A DNA stretch of 64,000 bases from Candidula unifasciata (GCA_905116865.2 CAJHNH020008046.1:337746-401745); one strand, 5' to 3'. Counted from the stretch's first letter, positions 24,125-36,240 are shown. Made by a program: numbers and translations. Notes: generated from the letters alone by a model not told the origin.

Positions 24125-24146
24125 CTGGAGGAAGGGGGGAATAAGC
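24125..24146 (+). promoter_or_regulatory. Polypurine tract before LTR 2
   Basis: The words ggaggaaggggggaataag sit directly before the LTR start TGTTGTG, where plus-strand DNA synthesis of an LTR element is primed. The same tract precedes LTR 3 at 26787-26808. Confidence 0.7.
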
Positions 24147-24696
24147 TGTTGTGTGCAATATATGGGTATATGAAAGGGAAGTTCATAATTGAACGTAAAA
24201 CTTGGTGCGGTGCAGCACACAGTGAACTCATTGTGAAAAGAGAGAGAAAAACGGTTGGCTCCAAGTCCCCGGAGAGAAAGGATGCGGTGATGTTGGTTCT
24301 AGTCTGGGTGTTGCCAGACTAGTCCTGCACACCCGCATGTTACGCTGGCGTTAGGCATACAGGCTATCGGCGAGAGATGCCGCAAATGCCGGGCCAGCGT
24401 GACAGAAGCTCGTGTGGTGAGATGGGAGATCTCAAGTACGTGTCAGGTCGCAGACGAAAGGTCTGGATAATCTTCACAAGGTATTGTGCATCAGCCTGTA
24501 TGATCTTCTAGTGACAGTGTACCCAAGGGATGGGTGTCATAGAGACAGACACGTACTCACGAGCAGTGGGTTTGCACGAGCAGGTAATGTTTGCTCGTTG
24601 TTAACCACGGAACAGGGTGGCATTAGGAGTATCCCAGAGCGTCTGGAGTGTGTGTTGCCTTGCCAGTAGGAATGACTGTGGCAGTATAGAAATTCA
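24147..24696 (+). repeat. LTR 2 (550 bp)
   Basis: Begins TGTTGTG and ends aaattca. It differs from LTR 3 at only about 2 positions but from LTR 1 at about 16. Confidence 0.8.
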
Positions 24697-25855
24697 TTTG
24701 GACCCATTGTCTTGGTGTTGAACTACCTTAAATCTGCTCGGTCGTAGCAACATTTGTATTTCGGCGTCTTCCATGTGCTCTTTGGTCAGAGGTATCGTCA
24801 ATGGGGCCGAAGCCTGACTTGGAGAATTCATAATTGGGCACTGAAGGCTGGCCTGGAGAATTCGTCATTGGGAACCAAAGTCTTGCCCGTAGAATTAGTC
24901 GCTGGGAGGAGATATCATAACCTGTGTCATCGAAGTCAACCCGTGATGCGTCACTGAGATCAAGGCCGTCAAGCTGAGATCTCGCAGTGGAGAACTGGAC
25001 TTAGCTATGATATTTTTCTTCAAAGTCAAGCCAGGAAACCACTTAGCTCAAATCAGCGAACTGTGAGACATGTAGTGACACTGAATGAGATCAAATATGG
25101 TTTTGCAAGGATGGATTCTAACAGTGTGTCATGTTTCTAAGCGTGTTTAATGAAGAGCGCTGATCAGCTGGTATTTACAGTTGCTGTATTCCTGTGAGTG
25201 GAGCGATCGATGTCCGCTAAGCTGCTACTGAGTGTGAATTTGAGGATTGATTCACCATCATTGTTTGGATGCTGTATACGTGAGGTTATGTACTTTATGG
25301 TTAACTTTCGGATTCATAAGTTTATTGCATTGTTCGCTACATTATTTTGCTTGGTAGCCCTATTTTCTCACGTCTTTTGATGTGTTTTTCACCGTCGAAG
25401 AAGTGTATTTATATCGTCCAGTTGCGTTTAATCTACGTGAATATCGTAAAGGTTTTCATAGCATCTTGTCATGCCACGTAAAAATAAAGACATGTCATTT
25501 AGCGAATTCGTTCCTAGGTCTGGAGACGGAACAGGTGTTCAGTGTTACGGAGGCTAGAAAGGGAATGCTGTCAGTGGGATTGCCAGAATGGACGGTGGTG
25601 CGGCCCATGTGTTTCTTGAGTCAGAAGTGGTGCGACTATGGTGCACGTAGTTGACAGGGGTATCTGTAAGGGCACAGAACTTGCCAGGAACCTTATGGGT
25701 GTTAACTAGCGTGGAGTGTGATGTGGGGAAAGTATCGTATGCTGACTGACATAATGGTAGTCAGCGATGCTTCAGTGACTAGGTAGCAGACTTTGGCCTG
25801 GATTTCTTTTTGGCTTTTTTTTCACCGTATGGTGCATCTACCTTAAACCCTCAGA

Positions 25856-26431
25856 TTGATGGGTCCGTTAGAGGGGCAGCCATCAGGGGGTGGTCACTTT
25901 ACATCACATAGGTGTATCTGTGCGGTCGGGTGTCAGTTGCCCGTAGCAGGCACATGGCACATAGTTCGCTTGGGTTTTCGTCCACTTTTGAAAAGACTGC
26001 CGAGGGAAATATCCGGGAAGGCAGTAGAAGTCAGTATTTCGTCGATCACTGGTTTATCATTGGTGTGTTTTTCCATGATAGTCCATTGTTTGGATGGCAT
26101 TCTTCGGTTTCATGAGGACATCGAAGATCAACGGTTGAAAAGTTTGTTGGAGTGCATCCGGTCATTTGGATTGACAGTCAGAGTAACCAAAGTAGAGATT
26201 GTAGTACAGGAAGTGACGTTCCTGGGTCATGTTATAGGCAGAGGGGTCAGAAAACCCGTTCAAACCAATGTTCACAAGTTTCTGAACCTGCCTGTCCCTA
26301 AGACCATAAAGCAAGTTCGGGCATTGCTAGTTTTGAGTAATTTCTACGCTAAATTCATTCCCCATTATGCTACCATCACGTATATGTGGTCTGATCTGAC
26401 TAAGAAGGGGATGCCAGACAGTATATGGTGA
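25856..26431 (+). pseudogene. Gypsy-type pol remnant, unit 2
   Basis: Identical in translation to the fragment at 23194-23769, including the same inactivating features. The two therefore descend from one already dead copy by a recent duplication and did not decay independently. Confidence 0.75.
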
Positions 26432-26808
26432 AACGAACAATATGCTGAATCCTTAAGACGATTACGAAGTGCATTCAGTCATTTGCCATTGTTGTATTTG
26501 CCTAATTTAAAGGTAGTCTTTGGTATTTCATGTGATGCCTCTGATGTGGTAGTGAGCAGTGTCCTGGTATAGGAGTTCCCAGGTACCTTGCATCCAGTCC
26601 TCTATGTCAGTAGGAAACTGTCCCTAATGGAAACACGCTACAGTGTGATGGAACGAGAGTGCCTGTCTTATGTGTGAAATATATTTTTCATATTTGGCAT
26701 GTTATGTAAATTATGAACTGCATATTACCATGTGTTGAGCACGGCAGTCCTATCTCGAGCAAACAGAAACAGATGGTGTCTGTTTGCTGGAGGAAGGGGG
26801 GAATAAGC

Positions 26809-27358
26809 TGTTGTGTGCAATATATGGGTATATGAAAGGGAAGTTCATAATTGAACGTAAAACTTGGTGCGGTGCAGCACACAGTGAACTCATTGTGAAA
26901 AGAGAGAGAAAAACGGTTGGCTCCAAGTCCCCGGAGAGGAAGGATGCGGTGATGTTGGTTCTAGTCTGGGTGTTGCCAGACTAGTCCTGCACACCCGCAT
27001 GTTACGCTGGCGTTAGGCATACAGGCTATCGGCGAGAGATGCCGCAAATGCCGGGCCAGCGTGACAGAAGCTCGTGTGGTGAGATGGGAGATCTCAAGTA
27101 CGTGTCAGGTCGCAGACGAAAGGTCTGGATAATCTTCACAAGGTATTGTGCATCAGCCTGTATGATCTTCTAGTGACAGTGTACCCAAGGGATGGGTGTC
27201 ATAGTGACAGACACGTACTCACGAGCAGTGGGTTTGCACGAGCAGGTAATGTTTGCTCGTTGTTAACCACGGAACAGGGTGGCATTAGGAGTATCCCAGA
27301 GCGTCTGGAGTGTGTGTTGCCTTGCCAGTAGGAATGACTGTGGCAGTATAGAAATTCA
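26809..27358 (+). repeat. LTR 3 (550 bp)
   Basis: Nearly identical to LTR 2. It is followed by unrelated sequence after about 34 bp of residual similarity to an internal region. Confidence 0.8.
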
Positions 27359-27393
27359 TGTGGATTCATTGTTTTGGTTTTGAAATACATTAA

Positions 27394-28019
27394 TTATATT
27401 TTGACGTTCAACATGTATCCAACGTCCTTTATTGCTGTTGGGCGGGAGTGGTGACTTTGATCTGTAACACTATTAAGCATACCTGGATACTTGGCAAGTG
27501 TGCGGTGCATCAAGCGAGCATTTCGCACGCGTCACTCCACCTTTCCCAACATGATCTGTGAGACAGTTACAATTATGACATGTGCATACAGAATACCTTT
27601 AAAACGCTAACAATTTAATGTTTTGCGATGTTTTGGTTAATCTACTTACTGCAAATATGTAAACTGTATGCTTTGAAGCGGTGTATATCTTTTCTTTTTT
27701 AAATACCACCCCCCCCCCCCCAAATAGCCAATTATAAATACGATGTTTGTTGACATCATTATTTTCCTACATGACATAATAATTAACAGATTGCATGCCT
27801 AATTTCAACCAACTACACAGAACCGATAATGAGTTTAGATTATTACAGTCCGGCACCACTTTTCTGTTGGATTATACGACGCTTCACGTGATTCTGGTGA
27901 TCCTACTGGCTGGTGAATCATGACAACTTTCGCATGTTGACACTTAGCATGACGATGATGCTGATGTTCTTTAGTAACATATGACTATCTATATGTAAAT
28001 ATTCTGCTTTGGTTTTAAC
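27394..28019. other. No gene recognised
   Basis: AT-rich with a poly-C tract at 27708-27721. No exon or repeat was recognised. Confidence 0.4.
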
Positions 28020-28110
28020 AATGGTAGCTAGAGTTAACCGTTTAGAAAGCAATGGCAAACTACTGAACGTAACATTGGCCTTAAAAAAAAAATCACAGCT
28101 TAACATAAAA
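28020..28110 (+). mobile_element. SINE family A fragment
   Basis: The bases ttagaaagcaatggcaaact and actgaacgtaacattggcct match the body of family A. Both ends are missing. Confidence 0.6.
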
Positions 28111-28670
28111 AACTAGTATCTTCAGGTGGTCTGGATTTTTCGTCTGTACTTTAAAGGTACAAATCGTTTATTTCGAACGAACGCAAAAACGAAATTTATT
28201 TCATGCTCTGTCGGCCTCTTATATGTTGCATGTTCATACTTGCGTGTATGTGAGTGTATGTTCAATATTATACACTCTTGTTTTGTTCATGTATTTCGTA
28301 ATGTTTCTCATCATTTTATATTTCGTAATTTAAACGTCATTTTTTTATTAGTTCTAACACTTTTTCCTAGTGACCTCATTACGTTACCACCCGCAGGCAA
28401 TTGCTGCCACGTGTTTATTCACTATTGAACAAAGTACACTGGATATCCACTTATAGATGGATGTTGTTTCCCTCTTTTTATTCTTTTCAAAATGTTGATT
28501 TTTAACTCTCGTTTTAGCAGCGAAACGTGTGCGCATAGCTGTAGTATCTTGAATTCTTTACTTTCACTTTATTAGAAAATAAACTGAGTGTATGTTGGTG
28601 CAGTGGTGAATTATTAACTATCTTTGTACAACAGTTTTCTGATGTGTGTCTGGGGTTGTGAACACACACC

Positions 28671-28671
<1 letters not shown>
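28111..28671. other. No gene recognised
   Basis: AT-rich. A 100-residue frame at 28126-28428 has no motif I recognise and no splice context. Confidence 0.35.

Positions 28672-28727
<56 letters not shown>
28672..28727. repeat. Dinucleotide microsatellite (CT)n
   Basis: About 27 perfect CT units. Confidence 0.95.
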
Positions 28728-28729
<2 letters not shown>

Positions 28730-29074
28730 AGATAAGTAAAAAAAAAGCGTTATATGTGTACATTGATATAGTAAGATACTTGAAATAATAGCCAATGTAT
28801 CAAATGTAAAAACACATTTTCTTAAAGATAATTTACAGATACTGTTAAAATGGACTCTTACTGTCGTCAAGTAGAGGAAAGTAGAACTTCTGAATCCATG
28901 GCTTGAATGACTAAATAGGTGTGTCTAGGGATATGTCCCGGGAAAATATCGTATCAGCATAAGTCTTTTTGTTTGCACATACATGCCGTAGGCTTAGTGT
29001 CTAACTGGCGTGTCCTCACTATCAACATATTGCCCCCAAGAAACTTAAACGTATTCCTTCGCTATTTCATAAGT

Positions 29075-29158
29075 AAAAGTAAAGATCCCTTTTCACGCCT
29101 TTCAGCGCATCGGGCATATGGGCAGAGCGTCCCATATTTTTACAGACCATCAAGACAC
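29075..29158 (-). mobile_element. SINE family B, 3' end only
   Basis: The bases aaagatcccttttcacgcct, then catatgggcagagcgtccca, are the complement of the last 85 bp of the family B copy at 30094-30327. Confidence 0.75.
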
Positions 29159-30081
29159 ATTATTTAAGTATCGTCTCAAGATAAGAAAAAAGATGGTAAT
29201 TTAAAAAAAAAATGATTTTAATAGATATATTTTCTCTTTATTCAAATATTGTTCATCAACTTTTCGTTTAAAAAAGAAAAGTTAAAATGCCAAATTTCAT
29301 TGTTATGTGTTACATTCTTTCTCATTATCCTACCCACACATTTTACTGTATAAAATGTATCATAATGTTTTTCATCATAGGCCCAGTGCTGTGTACAAAT
29401 ATAGTTTCTTCAATTTACATCACTCGTACTTCATTTTCTCGTATTGTTCTTCAAATTTTCTGGAGATATTTCATACTTGGCGAAAAAGTCATCTTTTCAG
29501 ATTCCAGTATTACTTCATTTCGTTTCACATGTTAAGTGCATCAGTTGTTGGATGCTGTATAATTCAGGTACAGAACTGTTACTTTTCACCATAAAAGTCC
29601 ACACATTCTGTTCTTACACTTTTATTAGTTTCCACCTCTTCGATGTTTCCATTCTGCTGTCTTGATCACAGTTGCCCTGCAAGTTTACGGGTTGGTAAGG
29701 ATGACGTTTGAATTTGTCAGCCTTACTGTGGTTTGGCTTTTTAATGAAACTTACACGCATACTATTCTTCATACGTGGCCACTGGATGGTATGTTTCTAA
29801 AAGTCATTTATGTCTAAACAGATGGCTTAGATGATAAATACGACTGGAAAAATACAGCCTCTTTACGACACTTACCAAACCCGTTGTAAAGCCCCCCCCC
29901 CCACCTATACACATACACGTAATTGGGGAGGAGTGTTGGTCTGAGATCATAACAATGATGTAATGTCAAGAATAGACAAAGTAAACCCAAGCATTTGTCA
30001 TGGGTAATAATGTTTACAAGTCAAGGGACTTAGTTTGAATTCAAAATTCAGATTCAACTAGAGCAGCATTATAGGAATACT
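29159..30081. other. No gene recognised
   Basis: AT-rich. Several overlapping short frames at 29287-29665 have no family motif. A poly-C run lies at 29891-29902. Confidence 0.4.
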
Positions 30082-30093
30082 ATTATATAACTG

Positions 30094-30327
30094 CGGCGTC
30101 CGTGGCTAAGGCGTTGCGAGTCCGACTTGTAAGCCAGCATACCGCGATCGAAACCCACTGCAGGCTGCGTGGATTTTTATCGTGGTATGGGACGTCGCAG
30201 GTCGACCCAGCCTAAAATGGGTACCAGGATGTAAAAATGGTCTGTAAAAATATGGGACGCTCTGCCCATATGCCCGATGCGCCGAAAGGCGTGAAAAGGG
30301 ATCTTTACTTTACTTTTTTTATTTTTT
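30094..30327 (+). mobile_element. tRNA-derived SINE, family B, with target duplication
   Basis: The head cggcgtccgtggctaaggcg and cgcgatcgaaacccactgca give A- and B-box-like segments. The body carries gtcgacccagcctaaaatgg. The 3' end reads cgtgaaaagggatctttact plus a T-rich tail. It is flanked by a 12-bp duplication, attatataactg (30082-30093) and attatacaactg (30328-30339), with one mismatch. Confidence 0.9.
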
Positions 30328-30439
30328 ATTATACAACTGTGAGAAAAGAAAAGAGAAATTAGACATAAACGGAAGCCTTTTCTGTATAAATGTCTAAGGA
30401 GGATTGTGTGAACTTTTTAGCCAAACAAGATCATAAATT

Positions 30440-30613
30440 GAGAACTGAAGAGGAAAACAAAACAAAGACGATAGACAGGGTCTTGACAGGTTTGCATAAT
30501 GTTTCGTGACCCTTTGGCAAGGAAAGCTCTCAAATAGACTGCGGATAGGACAATGAAACGTGGACGACCTAAAGAACGCTGGACGTGGACAGTAGACACG
30601 GAAATGAAAGGTT
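30440..30613 (+). mobile_element. LINE C-terminal fragment
   Basis: The + frame reads ARKALK, a stop, then TMKRGRPKERWTWTVDTEMK. The GRPKERW...E pattern is the usual basic C-terminal tail of several LINE families. A family A SINE follows within 20 bp. Confidence 0.6.
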
Positions 30614-30630
30614 AGTTTCGTATGCCTAAC

Positions 30631-30826
30631 AGGACGTTGCAGAACCAATCCCAACAGTGGCTTTGTGTGGTTTTTCTAAGCAAATTTACGTCCAGTAGTT
30701 TCCCATTGCCCTGGACGGTCGGCTTGATATCACTGTTGAAACCAACGCAAAGCGCACGGCCTGCAGCTGGGATCGAACCCGGCATTTCGAAGCGTTCGCA
30801 TCGACATAGCAACAGTGCAGACACGG
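30631..30826 (-). mobile_element. tRNA-derived SINE, family A
   Basis: Carries gcagctgggatcgaacccgg (complement of the B box) and the body aggacgttgcagaaccaatc. It matches 19134-19341 and 42159-42387. Confidence 0.85.
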
Positions 30827-31899
30827 ACTTGAAGGAATGTAAATATGATATGGTACACAATAGGCAAAAAAAAAAAAAAAGCATCATAGTGGCAAAAATA
30901 AAGATAACTTGTTAATGCCTCAAGTTTCTACAGCGGCATGAAGATAATATAGCTGTAGATATTGTTTATAATATTGTCGTTACTCAAGACGGTAATTGTG
31001 TTCCAAATTCTGCTGATGATTTAAGAATGCCCTCCCTAGACAGCGTGACAGTTCAATCTCTTTTTGTTTTACAACACTGGTTTTCCCCGCTTTAATATGC
31101 TGCCCATTTTTTTTTTTTTTTTAAATTTAGATCTCAAGTAAGAATGAAGGGACGTGGAACAATATATTTGAAAGCTGTTGACATGTGTTGCCATTGATCT
31201 GGTCGTTTCGATCCACTTTACTGCGTGAAGATTTCTTTTGTTTATATGCCGAGTGGAGAGTTTTAAATAATAGTTATACTACATGTTTTTTGAGACATGT
31301 GATATAGTGGGGGGAAAAAAATGCCTCCGTGTCTCTTGTAATCGAAACAATGGATAAAAAGTAATATTTAATGGTTAAAACACGCATAAATTTGTTTGGT
31401 TGCACGCAGTTAATGAAGGGACATTATGAAAGTAATTATGTTCACTAACATTTACTTAGAAAACTAAAGCATTAAAGGGCTTTTTAAGAGCAGTGGTGAC
31501 TTGTGCGTTCAATGATAGACTTGTTATTTTTTTGTACCCCACAAATAATTTTATAAATATATAGATTATTATTGGCAGAAAAATGTTTTCCCACTCTTCG
31601 ACCTAACATGTCTTCTGCTCTTCGTTTTAGTTTTCACCTATATAAACTCAGACATAAAAGTTTTGGTTGTTCGCCCATCTGTGAATTTTGGTCTTTACCA
31701 AAAGCTTGATTTTTTCCAAACTGTATGTAGACTGTTGGCTCCTCGCTTATCTGGCAGATGCATTCCGACTTAAAGAAAACACCCATAATAATTCGATTTC
31801 ACACATCGTTAGTGGGAAGAAGGAGGTAGGTCTATTTTTCCCCTAACATGGGGCCCAGCGGTAAACCCAAGGTCAGTTACGTGTTCATTAATAATAAAT
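30827..31899. other. No gene recognised; one weak repeat fragment
   Basis: AT-rich. The stretch at 31760-31860 (aaagaaaacacccataataa, then a T-rich tail) is a diverged match to the dispersed repeat at 4440-4552. Confidence 0.4.
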
Positions 31900-32225
31900 T
31901 CATATTCCCCATTTTTCTGATAGTTTGAACAATCTGATTCACTCTCGGTTCTACAGTTATTTGATATTGAGAATGCAATTGAAATACTGTAAGTTATATT
32001 TGTTATAAACGATGACGATATAGTTATCTTATGAAATCTTTCTTTCATTTATAATTAATCCATGCCCACCATCTTTCTGATAGTCTGGACGATCGGATTC
32101 ACTCTGGGTTCTAAAATTATTAGATATTAAGAATGCATATGAAATACTGTTAGTGATATTTTTTTTTTAAAGCAATGACGATATCATTATCTCACGAAAG
32201 ATATCTCATCATATGTAGATGAGAT
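31900..32225. repeat. Tandem duplication of about 165 bp, two diverged copies
   Basis: Copy 1 (31900-32060) and copy 2 (32065-32225) share tttctgatagt, gattcactct, ggttcta, ttagatatt/ttgatattgagaatgca, gaaatactgt and acgatat. Divergence is moderate, so the duplication is old. Confidence 0.75.
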
Positions 32226-32861
32226 AAACTGCAGCTGCTGTGAAATAATTAATCACCCTTTTAGTACTTTAACAAGAGTGGGGGTAGGGGGGAGGGTGGG
32301 AAATGGGTGTGACGGCATCTTTAACCCCCCCCCCCCCCCCCAAAAAAAAAAGCGTGCACGAGTTATCAAAAAATCAGTACAAAAAAAAAAGCTTTCAGTC
32401 AAGTCCCGAAATTACCAGCAAAGAATTGCTTATCGCTTTTTTTTTTTTTTTTTTGGGGGGGGGGGGGGGGGGGGAGTTCCCTTTCAAGAGAAATGACATG
32501 ACAAGCTGGGAAAGACTACTGGTAATCTACGCTGGCGTCGACTGATGCCAAAATAATTAAAAAGATGAAAAGAGAGACTGACTTTGTGGTTGTCGCCCTA
32601 ATTTTGTAAACGACGGAAATTAATATGGTATAAAGCTGGTCTTAAAATCTGATTTACTGTTTATACTGCGTAATAATGTAAAGCAAAGATAATCCTTGTT
32701 TGATCAATAGCTAATCTATGTGTATATACTGGGTAGACAGGGAATAAATCAAATAAACCAAAGTAAATAAATAAATGCAATTTATTTTAATATCTGTTTA
32801 CTTTTAATCTCTTCCCCCTATTTTTCCAAACGTGACCTTTCAAACACGTACGCCTAATTTA
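32226..32861. other. Homopolymer-rich, no gene
   Basis: Poly-C then poly-A (32325-32350) and poly-T then poly-G (32439-32474) are near mirror images of each other. They may be low-quality or slippage-prone sequence. The overlapping frames are not coding. Confidence 0.5.
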
Positions 32862-33137
32862 AAAAAAAATGAAAGGTTTTTTTCCCCGCCTTTAGGCGTA
32901 TAGGGTATGTAGGGCTAAGCCTACATTTGTATAGACCATTTGGTACAAGACGGGTAATGTGGTCAGCATTACGCCAGCCGCCTTTACTTGCCGGGACTGC
33001 ACTTGGTACCCCCTCAACGCTGGGTCTACCTGGAGGTCAAGGTCATTTTTGAAAAAAACGTCCGGGTCCACCGGGGAGCGAACCTACGACCTTTCGATCC
33101 TGACTGGAGCATCTAGCCGCTACCCCACGGCGACTCC
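32862..33137 (-). mobile_element. tRNA-derived SINE, family C
   Basis: The complement starts gggagtcgccgtggggtagc, then ggttcgctccccggtgg as B box, then aaatgaccttgacctcc and the shared ctgaccacattaccc core. A short possible duplication, cctaatt, lies at 32853-32859 and 33143-33149. Confidence 0.8.
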
Positions 33138-33426
33138 CAATACCTAATTATAACACCTAATAAACGCACCATATTCTGGGGTCCGTGTAGAGAAGTAGTC
33201 AATCCGTTTACCTTGCGCTCTTAAGGTCATGGGCTCGTTGCATGGCTGCATCGTTCCCTTTCACGAGTGCAATTTTTAGAGATCCATGATTTCGTCCGAA
33301 GCTACGGCGTTCGTGCTTTGAGTGACACTTTCGGTAGGCTGCTAATTGTTTTGTGGAGAGAGACTTTGCCACATAGGATACAACCCGGTGCCATAATCTT
33401 CTGAACTTTAACTTTGGCTTTTAACA

Positions 33427-33429
<3 letters not shown>

Positions 33430-33498
<69 letters not shown>
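33430..33498. repeat. Dinucleotide microsatellite (AT)n
   Basis: About 34 perfect units. Confidence 0.95.
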
Positions 33499-33502
<4 letters not shown>

Positions 33503-34327
33503 GTTTATGTATCTTCGGGTCTAAAATGGAGGACTAGGCATCTAAAAGGAAGGATTAGGCACGGCAGAATGTGAAGATTCGAAGTTATTTTTGCTTCTGA
33601 CAGTGCTTTGCTGAAGTTTCCACAGACTCTCGGTAGTTTACGGTTTTGCTGCCTGGGCTTGGTGCAGCCCTGTGAGCTGTTTTTATGTTTTTGTTTTTTT
33701 TAATGTCCTCCATTGTGCAGCGGAAGTATTCAATATGGCCAATAGCCGATTTACTTCTGGGCCGGTGAAATACCCTATGCAATAATTCTACGTGTATATA
33801 GCCAACTCGTCGTGCCTGACTGCTTCCATCAAGACAAACTGGATTTCTGGTGGCGACTGTTGGCTTTGGTGCCTTTAGCAACTGCAGTATGCATTTTATG
33901 CCTGCGCATATTTCTGGATTGTGCCAGGACTAGTTTTTCCGCACGAACGTTTTCTTTTGTGCTGCTGGAAAACATGCAAATCGCTCACGGTGATGGAGAG
34001 TGTGAATAGCAAGACCAGCTGACTTTAAGAAAATTCTCTAACAATAAATGCATGAGATTCTTGGACCATTGCTACCATTGCAATATTTGGTCCATTTCTT
34101 TTCAAAGGTTCAGCTCTCAGCCTCTCTTGCTCATCTTGATTTGTCTCCTTCATTTAATATGGTTTGTGGCATCCTCGTTCGATAGGTTGAATGTGAAGTT
34201 ATTATAAATGGGAATTAACAGATGTGGTAATAGTACACTACAGTGTTATGTAATAGTAACATTTGCTCATACTTTAAGTGACGTCATGGTCTTATGTCAA
34301 CTTTGGAGAGAAATAGAACTCAGTGAA
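33499..34327. other. No gene recognised upstream of the receptor gene
   Basis: Mixed composition. Short frames at 33585-33881 (minus) and 33812-34009 (plus) have no recognisable motif. Confidence 0.35.
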
Positions 34328-35295
<968 letters not shown>

Positions 35296-35514
35296 ATGGA
35301 TACGAAGCCTGAAACAATGACCGTCTTGATTTTCTGTATGGTATATGTTATACTTATTGAAGACATTCTTGCAATCGTTGCGGATAAAACCGATGAAACT
35401 CGCCTTATTGAGAAAATTCTTCACAACTACAACAACGCTGCTCGCCCAGTTTACAACGCCTCTCAAAGCGTCACCGTAAAGTTTGGAATTACCCTGACTC
35501 AAATTTCTGATATG
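35296..35514 (+). CDS. nAChR subunit, candidate first coding exon (exon a)
   Basis: Encodes a predicted signal peptide (hydrophobic stretch TVLIFCMVYVILIEDILAIV), then the start of the ligand-binding domain: LIEKILHNYNNAARPVYNAS and VTVKFGITLTQISDM. The pattern L-x3-Y-N...RPV-NAS...V-VKFG-TL-QI-D is diagnostic for nicotinic acetylcholine receptor subunits (N-terminal helix, loop, beta-1 strand). N-A-S is a glycosylation sequon. The exon ends in phase 0 at ATG followed by the donor gtgagt. The start at 35296 puts the hydrophobic core about 8 residues in; an in-frame ATG at 35260 would add 12 residues. The protein would be a subunit of a pentameric ligand-gated cation channel in the plasma membrane. 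Alpha or non-alpha identity cannot be told without the loop C cysteines. Confidence 0.88.
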
Positions 35515-35585
35515 GTGAGTACAACTTTGGTGATCTTAACTTTTTTTTTCTGTACTGTCGAATCTCATTGATATTTTATCCACAG

Positions 35586-35863
35586 ACAACAGAGAAGAAA
35601 CATCTCGAGAAACCTTTACTGAGTTGAGAAGTGGTGATGTAAACGGTGAAAATAAAACCACTCAAGAGCAAGGAGGAAAGTCAGAAAGGCAAGATCGGGA
35701 ATCGTTACATACACAGACAACAGCTAGCAGTTTGGTCCCCGATGAACAGGTTCTTATGGAGAGTCTCTTGCAGAAGTACCACAAGTACTCCAGGCCAGTA
35801 TTCAATGCTTCCCTGTCGGTTGTTGTTAAGTTTGGCCTTACGTTGGTTCAGATCTCTGATATG
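35586..35863 (+). CDS. nAChR subunit, second N-terminal exon (exon b), paralogous to exon a
   Basis: The frame is open from a good acceptor (T-rich tract, then ttatccacag) to the donor gtaagt. It has a polar linker of about 55 residues (RSGDVNGENKTTQEQGGKSE and on) followed by LMESLLQKYHKYSRPVFNAS and VVVKFGLTLVQISDM, clearly homologous to the end of exon a. The same domain position cannot be used twice in one subunit. The entry phase is 1, whereas exon a leaves in phase 0; joining a to b reads TTEKKHLEKPLLS and then a stop. Exons a and b are therefore best read as alternative exons, or exon b needs another upstream signal-peptide exon not seen here. It has no signal peptide of its own. The exit phase (0) fits exon c. 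Confidence 0.8.
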
Positions 35864-35914
35864 GTAAGTTGTCGTACGTAAATGAATGAGATATCATTAC
35901 CACTCATTACCATC

Positions 35915-36240
35915 TTCAAAGCAGGTCTTTTACAGAACGTCGTTCTCATCACAGCACGACTGAAAGTCTCTCATTCTCCAACCCTGTGTACTTTCATAGC
36001 CAATGCATCTTCGTTGTCCTGTATCCACATTCATGCCTCTTTTTTTCCTCCAAAACTGTGCCCTTAATCACCCATCTCTCTAAGCCACTATGACGTTTAA
36101 CATGTCCAAAATGCACTAACTTAGGGGACAGTATGCTGTTTATGAGCAAATTTACTTGGATGCTAAATTCGTGCAGGACGTCGGTATTTCTCTTCTTCTT
36201 GGTGCATGGTATTCTAAGACTTGTTTTTTTTTTCAAGTAG
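35915..36240 (-). mobile_element. LINE C-terminal fragment in the receptor intron
   Basis: Minus-strand translation reads LINSILSPKLVHFGHVKRHS, then GLERWVIKGTV. The FGHVxRxxGLE...xxG pattern is typical of the C-terminal part of RTE-like LINEs. It is 5' truncated and lies in antisense between exons b and c. Confidence 0.65.

Larger units (their letters stand above)
21483..27358 (+). mobile_element. Tandem array of a Ty3/gypsy-like LTR element (LTR-int-LTR-int-LTR)
   Basis: A unit of about 2.66 kb is repeated twice, followed by a third LTR. Units start at 21483, 24147 and 26809. Each internal region is only about 2.1 kb and keeps just a fragment of pol, so the element is decayed or non-autonomous. 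No target-site duplication is visible at the outer ends. The first 930 bp of units 1 and 2 differ clearly, while the last 1.7 kb are almost identical. About 34 bp after the third LTR still resemble the start of an internal region (about 80 percent). Confidence 0.85.
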
